From positions 1 to 58,181 of the forward strand of contig JAYUQC010000218.1 in the NCBI GenBank assembly GCA_043759735.1: DNA of 58,181 nucleotides. Direction: 5' to 3'. The notes under the pieces were generated by a model that saw only the letters and a program-made list of their open reading frames with translations, was not told where the DNA came from and ran no database searches. The position numbers were made by a program, and so were the translations under genes. This document shows positions 1 to 8,546 of the stretch, piece by piece. How positions within the stretch are numbered: the stretch's first letter is position 1; each line of letters opens with the position of its first letter. The DNA comes from CAISIP01 sp043759735 (GTDB lineage: Bacteria; Pseudomonadota; Gammaproteobacteria; Burkholderiales; Burkholderiaceae_C).

Positions 1-322
1 TGCGTGTGGCCGCTTCGCCGTCTTTGGTGTCCAGGCAAAACGGCTTTTCGCAAAACACATGCAAACCCTTGGCGAGTGCGGCAGTCACCATCCTTGCATG
101 CATGCCCGATGGCGTGGCAATGATCACGGCGTCCAACGCTAGCTCTGCCAGCATGGCGTCAAAGTCGGTATACGTGCGCACGCCGGTATATTTGTTCAGT
201 ACATCCAGTACATAACCAGTGGCATCACATACTGCCACTACCGTTACGCGCGGGTGCGCGTTGATCATGGCGTGGTGCGACAAACCCATCTTGCCCAAGC
301 CGACAACTGCGAGCTTTATCAC
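1..322 (-). CDS. Gfo/Idh/MocA-family NAD(P)-dependent oxidoreductase, N-terminal part (runs off the left edge)
   Basis: Only the first 107 codons or so are in the window. The start is GTG at 322, preceded by a purine-rich AAAGGGAGAG. The N-terminus reads MIKLAVVGLGKMGLSHHA, with the Rossmann dinucleotide-binding motif GLGKMG. About 95 residues in comes CEKPFCLD, which contains the EKP motif whose lysine is catalytic in this family. Such enzymes oxidise or reduce sugars or nucleotide sugars in the cytoplasm. The gene lies 32 nt after the DUF354 gene on the same strand, so it is probably the next gene of the polysaccharide operon. Substrate cannot be told; a UDP-sugar 3-oxidation is one possibility. 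Confidence 0.85.
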   Translation of the reverse strand, partial: MIKLAVVGLGKMGLSHHAMINAHPRVTVVAVCDATGYVLDVLNKYTGVRTYTDFDAMLAELALDAVIIATPSGMHARMVTAALAKGLHVFCEKPFCLDTKDGEAATR

Positions 323-354
323 CGTTCTCTCCCTTTAAAAAATATGTTCTGCGC

Positions 355-1377
355 CTAGCTACTCAATATGCGGCTTTTCACCAGCGCATAGGCTTCCTGC
401 CCCTTGACCAGCAGCGTGCGATTTGGTGGCCTTCTTGTGGCCTGGCCGAGATACTGCAACGCCTCGGCGGCCGTAAGCGCGGGCCTGTGTGCAAACGCAC
501 CGACCTGTAGCAAATATCGGTCGACGTCCAACAACTCGTCCTGATACACCGAGATGGTGGGTATGCCCAGCACTGCCATCTCTCGCGTCATGGTGCCGCC
601 CGCACCGATGAACATATCGCAGTCCGGCGCAATTTCGGCAATGTCCAGGGCGGTAGTTACAACACGCACACCCTTGAAGGCGGGGGCCTGGTAATGCTCG
701 CCTTGTTCCTTGCCGCGAGGCAGCAAAACCACATCTACCTGGTCTTTGATGCCCAGCAACAAGTCGTCCAGGAAGTTGCGGCTGCCTTTGTAGTACTGTG
801 CGGTCCAGGGTTCTGGCCGCACGTACACCACCTTGCGCGCCTTGGGGGTGATTCTTTCTCTGCTGGCGCTGCGCAAACGCTGGTCCAGCTCCCACAAGTA
901 GATGCCCTCTTTCACCCCTGGGTAATGCAACACCTTCGTCTGGTTGGCCCACTGTTTCTTGAGCTTCTCGATACCAAGAAACTCGGGCACCATGATTGTG
1001 TTGGCACAAATGAAAGCCGGTATGTTACCCATCGCATGTTCGTTGTCATTCATATAGATCGAGCGCACGCCCAGCAGGCGCGCCACCACGGGAGAATGAA
1101 ACGAGCTTTGCGATATGGCTACGTCAACCTTCTTTGGTGCCAAATATCTTCGGAGCTGCAATACCCGGACAGGGAAACCGAACAACTTCGCTCCGAGCTT
1201 GCCGCCATAATGCACACCGATCACCTGGTATTTGAAGCCGTGCAGGTCCAGCAGATCGATGGTGTTGGCCAGTGGCCGACAGGTGATCACCACTTCATGT
1301 TCGCGCTCCAGATCACGGATCATGGCTGCGAACATGTTGATATGCGGTGAGTTGGAGAGATCGAACCAGATGCGCAT
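355..1377 (-). CDS. DUF354 family protein (glycosyltransferase-B-like fold)
   Basis: A 340-residue protein that begins MRIWFDLSNSPHINMF, the N-terminus typical of the DUF354 family. Members look like UDP-GlcNAc 2-epimerase or GT-B glycosyltransferases; their biochemical activity is poorly established. The C-terminal half contains a glycine-rich loop, FIGAGGTMTREMAVLG, resembling the nucleotide-sugar binding region of GT-B enzymes. No signal peptide or membrane segment is evident, so it is cytoplasmic. It sits between a glycosyltransferase and a Gfo/Idh/MocA oxidoreductase, consistent with making or transferring a modified sugar. A 157-nt gap separates it from the upstream glycosyltransferase. 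Family assignment is firm; function is not. Confidence 0.85.
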   Translation of the reverse strand: MRIWFDLSNSPHINMFAAMIRDLEREHEVVITCRPLANTIDLLDLHGFKYQVIGVHYGGKLGAKLFGFPVRVLQLRRYLAPKKVDVAISQSSFHSPVVARLLGVRSIYMNDNEHAMGNIPAFICANTIMVPEFLGIEKLKKQWANQTKVLHYPGVKEGIYLWELDQRLRSASRERITPKARKVVYVRPEPWTAQYYKGSRNFLDDLLLGIKDQVDVVLLPRGKEQGEHYQAPAFKGVRVVTTALDIAEIAPDCDMFIGAGGTMTREMAVLGIPTISVYQDELLDVDRYLLQVGAFAHRPALTAAEALQYLGQATRRPPNRTLLVKGQEAYALVKSRILSS

Positions 1378-1534
1378 TGGGATTAATTTAAACGCCGCTG
1401 CAGATTGAGGCAGTAGCAGTCTGTCTTTCGTTATGCCGTTCCCGAAGCTGGCCGCTCGGCGGATTCTCTGCTTCGGCTATGACACCGGTATTGAAACCCC
1501 GTATCTCAGCTGGCTTGGTGCGTGCCAACATCAG

Positions 1535-2614
1535 TCAAGGCACTGACGCGCCCGCATTCTTCCAGAGTTGTTCTAGTTGCGGATGCAGGACGGCTTGAGA
1601 ATACTCGTGCTCTATCCTGCTCCTACCTGCGCTTCCCATTTCCCGGCATCTAGTCGAATCTGAGAGCAGCCGATTTAGTGCCTCGGCAAGCCCATGTATG
1701 TCCGCTGGCGCGACGAGTAAACCTTCTACGCCGTTGGTGACCACTTCCGGAATGCCGCCTACAGAGGTTGATACAACAGGAAGTGCCCATGACATTGCCT
1801 CAAGAATTGCTATGGGCACGCCCTCATAATGAGATGGCAAAACAAACAGCTGCGCTCTTGCCAATAGTTCTTCTTTCTCGACTCCGGCTACCCATCCGGC
1901 AAAGTCGACCTTGGCGCCAAGCCCCAATTCCTTCACCAACGCCATGGCGCTCGCGAGTTCTCCGTTGCCACAAAGAGTAAGTTTGAAGTTTCCACGAACC
2001 AGCGCGGCGGCCCGAATCAAGTCGAACGCTCCTTTGGGCGCAGTGATTCGCCCCAGGAAAATTATTGAAAAGGAAGCAGCCGAGTCTCGTTGAATTAGTG
2101 CTGTGGACAGGACTGGCAGCGCGACCGAGTTGTAGAGCACCACGGTTCTAGCGGTTGCCGCTATGTTTTGAATATCTGCACTCCAGCTGGGCGAGAGAAC
2201 GATCACGTTCGTTGCACGGTTGAACAGCCAGCGGATGAAACGACGTTGTAGTTGCCCACATTCGCGCTGAAAAAACTCAACATAATTGCCGCCATGAATG
2301 TGGATAAGGCATGGCACGCCAAATGCCATGCCAACGAGAAGGTAAACCGACTTCCGCCACGTACTGGCTCGCGAAGACATGTGGACGTGCAACAACGAGA
2401 CGCGATCACTTAGCAGCAACCATAGCAGTTGCCTGAATGCCGACAGCGCGATCCCAAACTTTGCAAGACCCGATTTCTGAACGTGGGTCGTGAGGTAGCG
2501 CACGTGCCATTTGTCCAGAAGTCCGGACGCTCGATACGCTTGCACCACTGACGCTATGCCGCCCCGCGCATCAGGAGATGTGCCAAGCATCACAATGACC
2601 TTGCCTGCTTTCAA
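1535..2614 (-). CDS. Glycosyltransferase family 4
   Basis: A 359-residue GT-B-fold glycosyltransferase. The N-terminal half has the glycine-rich acceptor-side loop RGGIASVV (about residues 17-24) and HIHGGNYVEF near 105. The C-terminal half has FLGRITAPKGAFDL and the EX7E motif EGVPIAILE, with Glu264 and Glu272, that binds the donor nucleotide sugar. It should add one sugar to the lipid-linked repeat unit at the inner face of the cytoplasmic membrane. The start overlaps the stop of the upstream acetyltransferase by 4 nt, so the pair is translationally coupled. Donor and linkage cannot be predicted. Confidence 0.9.
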   Translation of the reverse strand: MKAGKVIVMLGTSPDARGGIASVVQAYRASGLLDKWHVRYLTTHVQKSGLAKFGIALSAFRQLLWLLLSDRVSLLHVHMSSRASTWRKSVYLLVGMAFGVPCLIHIHGGNYVEFFQRECGQLQRRFIRWLFNRATNVIVLSPSWSADIQNIAATARTVVLYNSVALPVLSTALIQRDSAASFSIIFLGRITAPKGAFDLIRAAALVRGNFKLTLCGNGELASAMALVKELGLGAKVDFAGWVAGVEKEELLARAQLFVLPSHYEGVPIAILEAMSWALPVVSTSVGGIPEVVTNGVEGLLVAPADIHGLAEALNRLLSDSTRCREMGSAGRSRIEHEYSQAVLHPQLEQLWKNAGASVP

Positions 2615-3066
2615 CGCGCGTGCGCTCTCTGCTTGGTATTGGCGCTGGTGTCCGTCCTCGGGCTGATGATCCGCGCCGGGTTGCCCACTGCAGTCGACCC
2701 AGCCGGTACACTTTGCAGCACTACGGCGTTAGCGCCGATCCTCGCTCCGCGCCCTATAGTGACCGGCCCAAGGATGCAGGCGCCTGCTCCGATCAGAACA
2801 TTGTCTTCGATCACGGGTACAGCCAGCATTTCCGACCGCCCCCCAATCGTCACATTCGGACTCACGATCACGTTGTTGCCGATGCGCGCGCGCTTGTGCA
2901 CCACGATCCCGAGGCCGGAATATCCGAACACCACGTTGCCGCCGACCTCGGCACTGGGTGGCAGCACCACAGCAAAAACAATGCGATTGAAAATGTAGAT
3001 GAGACGGGGTAGCACTGGGACATGCCGTAAATACAGCCAACGTAATAGCCTGTAGAAATAGATCAT
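2611..3066 (-). CDS. Serine-acetyltransferase-like hexapeptide-repeat acyltransferase
   Basis: A 151-residue protein with hexapeptide repeats (V-I-E-D-N-V-L-I-G-A-G-A and V-T-I-G-R-G-A-R-I-G-A-N) that form a left-handed beta-helix, and the CysE-type C-terminus VPAGSTAVGNPARII. It is much shorter than true CysE, about 260-270 residues, and lacks the helical N-terminal domain. The context is glycosyltransferases rather than cysteine biosynthesis. The likely role is O-acetylation of a sugar in the repeat unit using acetyl-CoA. It overlaps the downstream glycosyltransferase by 4 nt and begins 13 nt after the heparinase-like gene. Confidence 0.85.
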   Translation of the reverse strand: MIYFYRLLRWLYLRHVPVLPRLIYIFNRIVFAVVLPPSAEVGGNVVFGYSGLGIVVHKRARIGNNVIVSPNVTIGGRSEMLAVPVIEDNVLIGAGACILGPVTIGRGARIGANAVVLQSVPAGSTAVGNPARIISPRTDTSANTKQRAHAR

Positions 3067-3079
3067 TTGGATGCGAGCG

Positions 3080-5077
3080 CTAGTTCCTTACCAGCAAATT
3101 CTTGCCATCGTACTCAATCTCGCGGCCCGCCAGGCGCACCGTAATGGAGGCAGTATTGAACTGGATGGATTGGGTCACTGCTGAACATCCCACCGTGACA
3201 ACCGCCACCGACCAGAACCGCGTAGTCGCCACATTGGCGGCATACTGCCCATGCCATTGGTCGGGCCGTGGCTCATTTCTGCTTCTCAGCGGTGGGGCAG
3301 GGTAGGCATTGCCTTGTTGAAAGCTTGTTGGCGTACTGGCCTCAAAATGTATACACGCCTTTGCATCCGCGTTGGTCACTGTCAGTGATTTCTCGTCGCG
3401 CTCCAAAAACTTGTTGAGCGCGTGCACATTCCATTCCCACTTGCGCGGCTGGCTGGATTCGAGGCTGTCAAAAATCACAAAGGTATTTGGCCGCAGATAG
3501 ACAATTGCCCGCGTTGCCTGTTTGAGCTGGCCACGGTAAGCAAGGGTGGCGTCGCCGATGGTCCAGTCCATGTCTGGCGTCGTCGAAAAGTCGGTGATCT
3601 TGCCTTTGGCAGAGGGATCGCCCCATGGCCTTGCCCGGTCTTCCTGGCCCGTGCCGCCGTCGAAAGTGATCGCATTGTGCGCGATCGTCCGTTTTGTCCA
3701 GCCGTAGTAATGGGGAGAGCCGTAGTAGTCGTAATAGCCGCTGTCGATCAACAACTGCCGTCCAGCGGCGTTCAACACAAAACTGTTCTGGTCCGAGTGG
3801 CTATGGCTTACCGCGCCGTAGGGGCTGCTTTTGAAGTACAGCGAAGTGCGGCTGCGATCCCGCAGGTTGCTATGGAGCGCCACCCAGCCAATCGAGGGAA
3901 ACACGGCGGCATCCGGCGTGCCGGGGGGGTAACTTGCCGTACCTTGGGGCATGACCGGGCTTGTCAACAGCTCCAGTCGAGCAGGGTCTTCCTGAAACCA
4001 CTGTGCGGCGTACCAGCGATTCAATGGCGTTGGCACTCGGTAAGCATAGGCCTTGGCATAACGCGCCCAGCCCTCCCTCATCTCGGTTTCGGCCCCATCG
4101 CCAAATGCGTTAGTCGGTGTGCCTGGCGGCAGGAAGTATGCGAGGTAGCGACCAAAATTTTGGGCCCACGGCTTCTTCGTCAAATCCAGGCCAGTTGCTC
4201 GACGCAATGTGTCCCAATGGCGCAAGGAATATTCGCCAACGTCCCAACTGGCGTACGCCGTGCCATTGGCAAAGCCGCCATCGGCGCCCCCAAACGGCGT
4301 AAGCAGGCGCGCGTAAAGGGGCACAAACTCGTCGAACCACCGGTCCGCAGAAGGCAGTTCGCCCAGCAGCAACACAGCGGTTTCAGCCAGCCCGCCAAGC
4401 ACCTCGTTTTCCTGCGAAACCAATGGATTCTTTTCGAGCGCGCTAGGGCCACGAACCAGCTTGGCCGCGAAGTCCTCCATGCGCACGCTGATGGCCTCTT
4501 CAAGCCTCTGCTTTTCCGCTGCCGACCAGGACGCGTGGAACCAATCCAGGCCGAGGGCGAGCGTCCGTGCGATCAGCATGGCCGACAGAATCTCCTTGGC
4601 AACGCTGGTCTCGGCCTTCGGGTCGAGTGCGGCAAGCGCGAGCATAGCTTGCATGGCGTGTTGGCGATATTTCGACGAACCCGTCACCAATGCCGCGAAA
4701 CCGGCCTCCTGCGCCCGGTTGGCATCCTTCAGTACCGCACTCTTCACAACGATGCCGACCATGGCTTTCTGGTCCGCCGTCTGTGCGCTGCTCGTCGCCG
4801 CGATCAACTGGTCGGCACGTCCGCTGCCCGACTCTTTGTCCAGGCGCGCCGTCAGGGCGGCAAATCCCACCTTTCTTTCGCCTGTTGTTGCCGCGTAGTA
4901 GATGGCAGTCGTCTCCTCTCCCGCAGGGAATGACCGCGGTCTTTGCAGCTCTTTTGCACGCCGCTTTGCCTGGGCCCAGTCGAAGCTTGCCAATGGATCG
5001 TCCTGGGCGGTGGCTGGTACGCCCCAAAAGACCAGGATTGCGCAGATGATCACCAACAGGTACGATCTATTTTTCAT
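3080..5077 (-). CDS. Exported heparinase II/III-like polysaccharide lyase
   Basis: I take the start at ATG 5077, giving 665 residues, because it opens with a good signal peptide (MKNRSYLLVIICAILVFWG, then PATAQ). A longer in-frame reading upstream has no signal peptide and would overlap the preceding gene. The central part is an alpha-helical toroid-like region (about residues 60-400). It is followed by the heparinase II/III beta-sandwich with the histidine-rich SHSHSDQNSFVL and the tyrosine-rich SGYYDYYGSPHYYGW segment. Family members cleave acidic polysaccharides by beta-elimination in the periplasm. Inside an EPS operon it probably trims or clears misplaced polymer. It lies 19 nt downstream of a glycosyltransferase. 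Confidence 0.88.
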   Translation of the reverse strand: MKNRSYLLVIICAILVFWGVPATAQDDPLASFDWAQAKRRAKELQRPRSFPAGEETTAIYYAATTGERKVGFAALTARLDKESGSGRADQLIAATSSAQTADQKAMVGIVVKSAVLKDANRAQEAGFAALVTGSSKYRQHAMQAMLALAALDPKAETSVAKEILSAMLIARTLALGLDWFHASWSAAEKQRLEEAISVRMEDFAAKLVRGPSALEKNPLVSQENEVLGGLAETAVLLLGELPSADRWFDEFVPLYARLLTPFGGADGGFANGTAYASWDVGEYSLRHWDTLRRATGLDLTKKPWAQNFGRYLAYFLPPGTPTNAFGDGAETEMREGWARYAKAYAYRVPTPLNRWYAAQWFQEDPARLELLTSPVMPQGTASYPPGTPDAAVFPSIGWVALHSNLRDRSRTSLYFKSSPYGAVSHSHSDQNSFVLNAAGRQLLIDSGYYDYYGSPHYYGWTKRTIAHNAITFDGGTGQEDRARPWGDPSAKGKITDFSTTPDMDWTIGDATLAYRGQLKQATRAIVYLRPNTFVIFDSLESSQPRKWEWNVHALNKFLERDEKSLTVTNADAKACIHFEASTPTSFQQGNAYPAPPLRSRNEPRPDQWHGQYAANVATTRFWSVAVVTVGCSAVTQSIQFNTASITVRLAGREIEYDGKNLLVRN

Positions 5078-5096
5078 GGCGTTGCGTACTCCACGT

Positions 5097-6248
5097 CTAT
5101 TCGGCAGGAACTGGCGAGCCTCGCCCACCGCGCCGGGCAGTCTGGACTGATTCATACACATCGAGTGTCTGCGCAGCCAGCACTCGCCAGGCCAGTTCAC
5201 CGTCGCGCAGTTCCCGGGCGCCACTTGCCAGTTTTTCCCAAAGCTCATCATCCACGACCACCGAGCGGATCGCAGCGGTCAATGCATCCACATCTGTCGG
5301 GGCAACCAGCAGACCATTCTGGCCGTTTCGCACAAGCTCCGGAATCGATCCGACGCGAGAAGCGATTACCGGGCGACCACACCCGAGTGCTATTGCCGCA
5401 ACCCCACTTTGGGTGCCATCGACATAGGGCAGTACCACAGCCCGAGCTTCAAGGAACAGCCTTGGGACGTCAGCAGCAGCAATGTACTGGTCAATCACTT
5501 CAAAGCAACCCGCAGCAAGCATCGTATCGCGATGTTCTTCCAGGTCGCTACCGGTTCCAGCAACAACACCCACCACCGCGAGACCTTCGCGTCGCAATCT
5601 GATTACGGCCTCAATGAAGTATGTCAAGCCCTTGTATTTGTGAATGCGTCCAAAAAATAAAAGACGCAAGGTCATGGGCCGTCGAGCATGGGCCAGTCCG
5701 TCATGCATGCCGAGGGGTCCGTGTCCAATAGAGTTCACTTTTCCTTTAAGCCAAGGACATACTTCCTCAAGTGCTTTGGCGAGAAACTTGCCATGCGCAA
5801 TTGCGGCGTTTGCGCTTCGTCGAATCAGAAAGCGGTACATCCGATGTCGCGAAAGTTCGAGCCTCTTTGAATCGATTCCCGAATGTGGCGTCGGGTCATG
5901 AACCGTAAGTACCTTCGGCAGGGATCGGAAGAAAGGCATCGACAACATTAACTCGTCTCTCGTGACTTCTTGGTAATGGATGACAGTTGGCACAAACACT
6001 TTGACGATAGAAACTAGACGCCAAGTGTTTCGAACGATTGACAGGATCGACCGCGGACGATCCAATGCGACGATTTCCAATTGGGGACTCGCAAGCAGTT
6101 TCTGCCACCCTGGCCCCAGTTCGCTGTCGGCGTTGTTGCGGTACAGGATCAGTAGCACATCGGCGTCGGCTGCCAATGCCGCTGCCAGACGGGCCGAATA
6201 TTCCGCGAAATGCAGCGCTACCAGCGCAACACGCGTTCTGGTCTGCAT
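5097..6248 (-). CDS. Glycosyltransferase family 4
   Basis: 383 residues from ATG 6248 (MQTRTRVALVALHFAEY). The start was chosen because it falls just after the stop of the upstream GT2 gene and matches normal family length; upstream residues look non-coding. The C-terminal GT-B domain has FFGRIHKYKGLTYFIEA and a donor-site segment reading DGTQSGVAAIALGCGRPVIA. The usual first glutamate of EX7E is absent and replaced by the QSGV variant seen in some GT4 enzymes. It is cytoplasmic or membrane-associated. No strong ribosome binding site is visible; translation may be coupled to the GT2 gene seven bases upstream. Confidence 0.87.
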   Translation of the reverse strand: MQTRTRVALVALHFAEYSARLAAALAADADVLLILYRNNADSELGPGWQKLLASPQLEIVALDRPRSILSIVRNTWRLVSIVKVFVPTVIHYQEVTRDELMLSMPFFRSLPKVLTVHDPTPHSGIDSKRLELSRHRMYRFLIRRSANAAIAHGKFLAKALEEVCPWLKGKVNSIGHGPLGMHDGLAHARRPMTLRLLFFGRIHKYKGLTYFIEAVIRLRREGLAVVGVVAGTGSDLEEHRDTMLAAGCFEVIDQYIAAADVPRLFLEARAVVLPYVDGTQSGVAAIALGCGRPVIASRVGSIPELVRNGQNGLLVAPTDVDALTAAIRSVVVDDELWEKLASGARELRDGELAWRVLAAQTLDVYESVQTARRGGRGSPVPAE

Positions 6249-6255
6249 ATGGGCA

Positions 6256-7026
6256 CTAGCGCGTTGACAGCCCGGCCGCACGAAGCAGTTTCCGGCACGC
6301 GCGGTAACCCAGCTGCAGCGGTCTGGCCAGACCTTTTGGCAGGTAACTGTTTCGCACCAGCAATCGCTCGACCTGCATCGCGCCTTGTTCGCGTGCACTT
6401 ATGCCTTGATCGTCATAGAAGGCAATCGGGAAGCCAAGGTAGATCGACGGTACGCCTTGCCGAAAAACCCGCAGCAACCAATCGTAGTCGGCATTTATGC
6501 GATAGGCGGTGTTAAATGGTCCGATCTGATCAAAGGCAGTTCGTCTTGCAAAGACGGCCTGATGGCATAGATGTTCGAACACCAGATTGTGGCGTGTAAC
6601 CCAGTCGAACCGCACGAGTCTGTGCCCGGCTGCGCCACGGTAGACCACGTCGCCGTGCGCAACGTCGCTGTTGTCAGCCGCACTGGCCAGGTGGCTCGAT
6701 ACGCGGTTTAGCACGTCGTTGTCCGCAAAGTCGTCGCCGGCATTCAGGAAATAGACCCACTTTCCCCGCGCCAGGCGGACACCCTTGTTCATTGCGTCAT
6801 AGATCCCTTCATCGGGTTCAGAAACAACCCGTAGCGCCAGTGCGCCGGCGTGCTGGCGCACGACATCGACCGTTTTATCCGTGGAGGCACCGTCAACCAC
6901 AAGGTACTCGAGGTTTGGGAAATTCTGATTGGCCACGGATAACACGGTGGAACCCACAAGCGCTTCAGCGTTGCGGCACACGGTGATGATCGAAAACAGG
7001 GGGCTGACTCCGTTACTCCCGGCCAT
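6256..7026 (-). CDS. Glycosyltransferase family 2
   Basis: 256 residues from ATG 7026 (MAGSNGVSPLFSIITVCRNA), preceded by TGGAAAG. The GT-A fold signatures are FSIITVCRNAEALVGSTVLS, VVDGASTDKTVDVV, and FLNAGDDFAD, which carries the metal and nucleotide-binding acidic residues. The WcaA-like layout with NADYDWLLRVFRQG near residue 180 suits an inverting transferase that acts on lipid-linked intermediates. The first 14 nt overlap the end of the upstream O-antigen-ligase-like gene, indicating translational coupling. Acceptor and donor are unknown. Confidence 0.9.
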   Translation of the reverse strand: MAGSNGVSPLFSIITVCRNAEALVGSTVLSVANQNFPNLEYLVVDGASTDKTVDVVRQHAGALALRVVSEPDEGIYDAMNKGVRLARGKWVYFLNAGDDFADNDVLNRVSSHLASAADNSDVAHGDVVYRGAAGHRLVRFDWVTRHNLVFEHLCHQAVFARRTAFDQIGPFNTAYRINADYDWLLRVFRQGVPSIYLGFPIAFYDDQGISAREQGAMQVERLLVRNSYLPKGLARPLQLGYRACRKLLRAAGLSTR

Positions 7027-8500
7027 AGGATGCTTTCCAGAGAGGCGGCCTCGGAGGCAGGATGTCTGCTCGCGGCGCTGCCGCAACCGATGCCCTGGCA
7101 TTGCCACGGAGTGTGCCGACCAGAAACAGGAAGGCGAGGTGTGAAATGAAGTCGGCGCTGGTAAATGCGCCAAACTGTATCGGCACCTCAGCGACCGACC
7201 TTACCAGCAACACACCAAACAGCGCCAGCGAAACGCCCCGTGACTTGCTCGCGACCTCGATCGACATCTTGCCGAGCACGGCCAGATAGCTACCGAATGC
7301 CAGCAGCCCGAAGGCGCCAGCGACGCTGAAGACCTGCAAAAACGCGTTGTGCGCATGGAATGCCGAAGTCAATCCCGTGGCGAGCCGGTACTCCTTGCTC
7401 CACAGGTTGAGTCCGTAGCCGAAAAACGGGTTCTTGAAGCCCTCGGTGAGCGCTTGGCTCCATATGAGCGTCCTGCCCTGGACAGTGTTCAGGTCAAACG
7501 ACGCAAGCCTGCTCGAAATCGAGCGGAAAAGGCCGATGTCGTCACCAAAAAGCACGGCCATCAGCAACGCAACTATCGATACGATGCCCACTGCCAGCGC
7601 GATCATCGGCACATAGTCCCGCTTTACGGTCAACAACCGGGTCCGCACGCCCGGGGTTCCAAGCCCGGCGATGGACCGGTAGCTGACCAGGATCAGCAAG
7701 GCAAACAAGGCGGCAATGATGGACGTCTTGGACTGGGTCAACAGCAAAGTACCGGTGCCGCCCAACAGGCACAGGCGATGGAGCAAGGTGTGCCGGTAAG
7801 GCGCGGCCCATTCAACCAGGCACAGCGTCAACGCCGCCGGCCCAAGCACATTGGCATGCGAAGTCATCCCCCAAAGTCGCTTGCCATACCCAGGAATAAT
7901 GGCCTTGGCGGAATCCTGCAGCGCCAACGACGGCACGACCACAGCCGCTACAAGGCTCGATACCACAATCAACAGCAATGCGGCTTTGACCACACGCAAG
8001 GTGGCTTGAGGGTTCGCTGGCGTGGTCACCATCAGAGCCAACAGGATAAATGGGGTGTACACCAAAGCGTACAAAAAGAGCGGCTCGTACCCAAAGGCGG
8101 CCGGTACGGGATTGGTCGCCAGATAAAACGCCATGAAGCTGGCCGCCAAAGCGAAAGGAAAGTTCGCCCGTTGCTTGCCTTGAATTGCCTTGCCGAAAAG
8201 TGCGACGAGCGCCAGGCCTGACAGCACCCCCAACAAAAGCTTTACCGGTAGCTTGGTGGCAACTTCTTGCAGCAAAGTTTCAGAAATTGCGGCGCCCGCC
8301 TCCGTTTGCAGGGTTCGCCCTGACAAACCGACATCGATGACTCCGCATGCTGCCAGCAGGATCAACATTGGTGCGAACAGGAACGATACATTCTGTCGGC
8401 TCGCATGCAAAAGCGACAGACCGATTGCAATGGACGCCAGGGCGGCCATCAAGGCCGCAAGGCCGATGACCAGCAGCGATGAGGCTTGGAAGATGTTCAT
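7013..8500 (-). CDS. O-antigen ligase / polysaccharide polymerase (Wzy-like) membrane protein
   Basis: 495 residues with about ten to twelve hydrophobic segments and the Wzy_C-type periplasmic region containing GYGLNLWSKEYRLATGLTSAFHAHNAFLQVFSV split by membrane segments. The H-A-H-N element is the conserved feature of O-antigen ligase and polymerase proteins. In a locus with a Wzx flippase and Wzz/Wza-type proteins, the likely role is polymerising lipid-linked repeat units in the periplasmic face of the inner membrane. A gap of 46 nt separates it from the flippase gene. Ligase and polymerase cannot be separated by sequence alone. Confidence 0.87.
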   Translation of the reverse strand: MNIFQASSLLVIGLAALMAALASIAIGLSLLHASRQNVSFLFAPMLILLAACGVIDVGLSGRTLQTEAGAAISETLLQEVATKLPVKLLLGVLSGLALVALFGKAIQGKQRANFPFALAASFMAFYLATNPVPAAFGYEPLFLYALVYTPFILLALMVTTPANPQATLRVVKAALLLIVVSSLVAAVVVPSLALQDSAKAIIPGYGKRLWGMTSHANVLGPAALTLCLVEWAAPYRHTLLHRLCLLGGTGTLLLTQSKTSIIAALFALLILVSYRSIAGLGTPGVRTRLLTVKRDYVPMIALAVGIVSIVALLMAVLFGDDIGLFRSISSRLASFDLNTVQGRTLIWSQALTEGFKNPFFGYGLNLWSKEYRLATGLTSAFHAHNAFLQVFSVAGAFGLLAFGSYLAVLGKMSIEVASKSRGVSLALFGVLLVRSVAEVPIQFGAFTSADFISHLAFLFLVGTLRGNARASVAAAPRADILPPRPPLWKASYGRE

Positions 8501-8546
8501 GACGGGGGCATATTGAAGTCAGAGGCCAGTGGATGCCTTGAGAATG

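Noticed and set aside
1388..1531. A 47-codon frame in the gap between the GT4 gene and the DUF354 gene (minus strand, MLARTKPAEIRGFNTGV...)
   Set aside because: No ribosome binding site and a composition rich in charged and polar residues without pattern. It most likely arises by chance in the 157-nt gap.
3422..4933. A 503-codon open frame on the plus strand opposite the heparinase-like gene
   Set aside because: It is antisense to a well-supported gene, shows no domain, and is rich in Arg, Ala, Gln and His as expected for shadow frames in GC-rich DNA. The same applies to long frames opposite epsD/epsL (20739-21992) and the sugar transferase (54434-55747).
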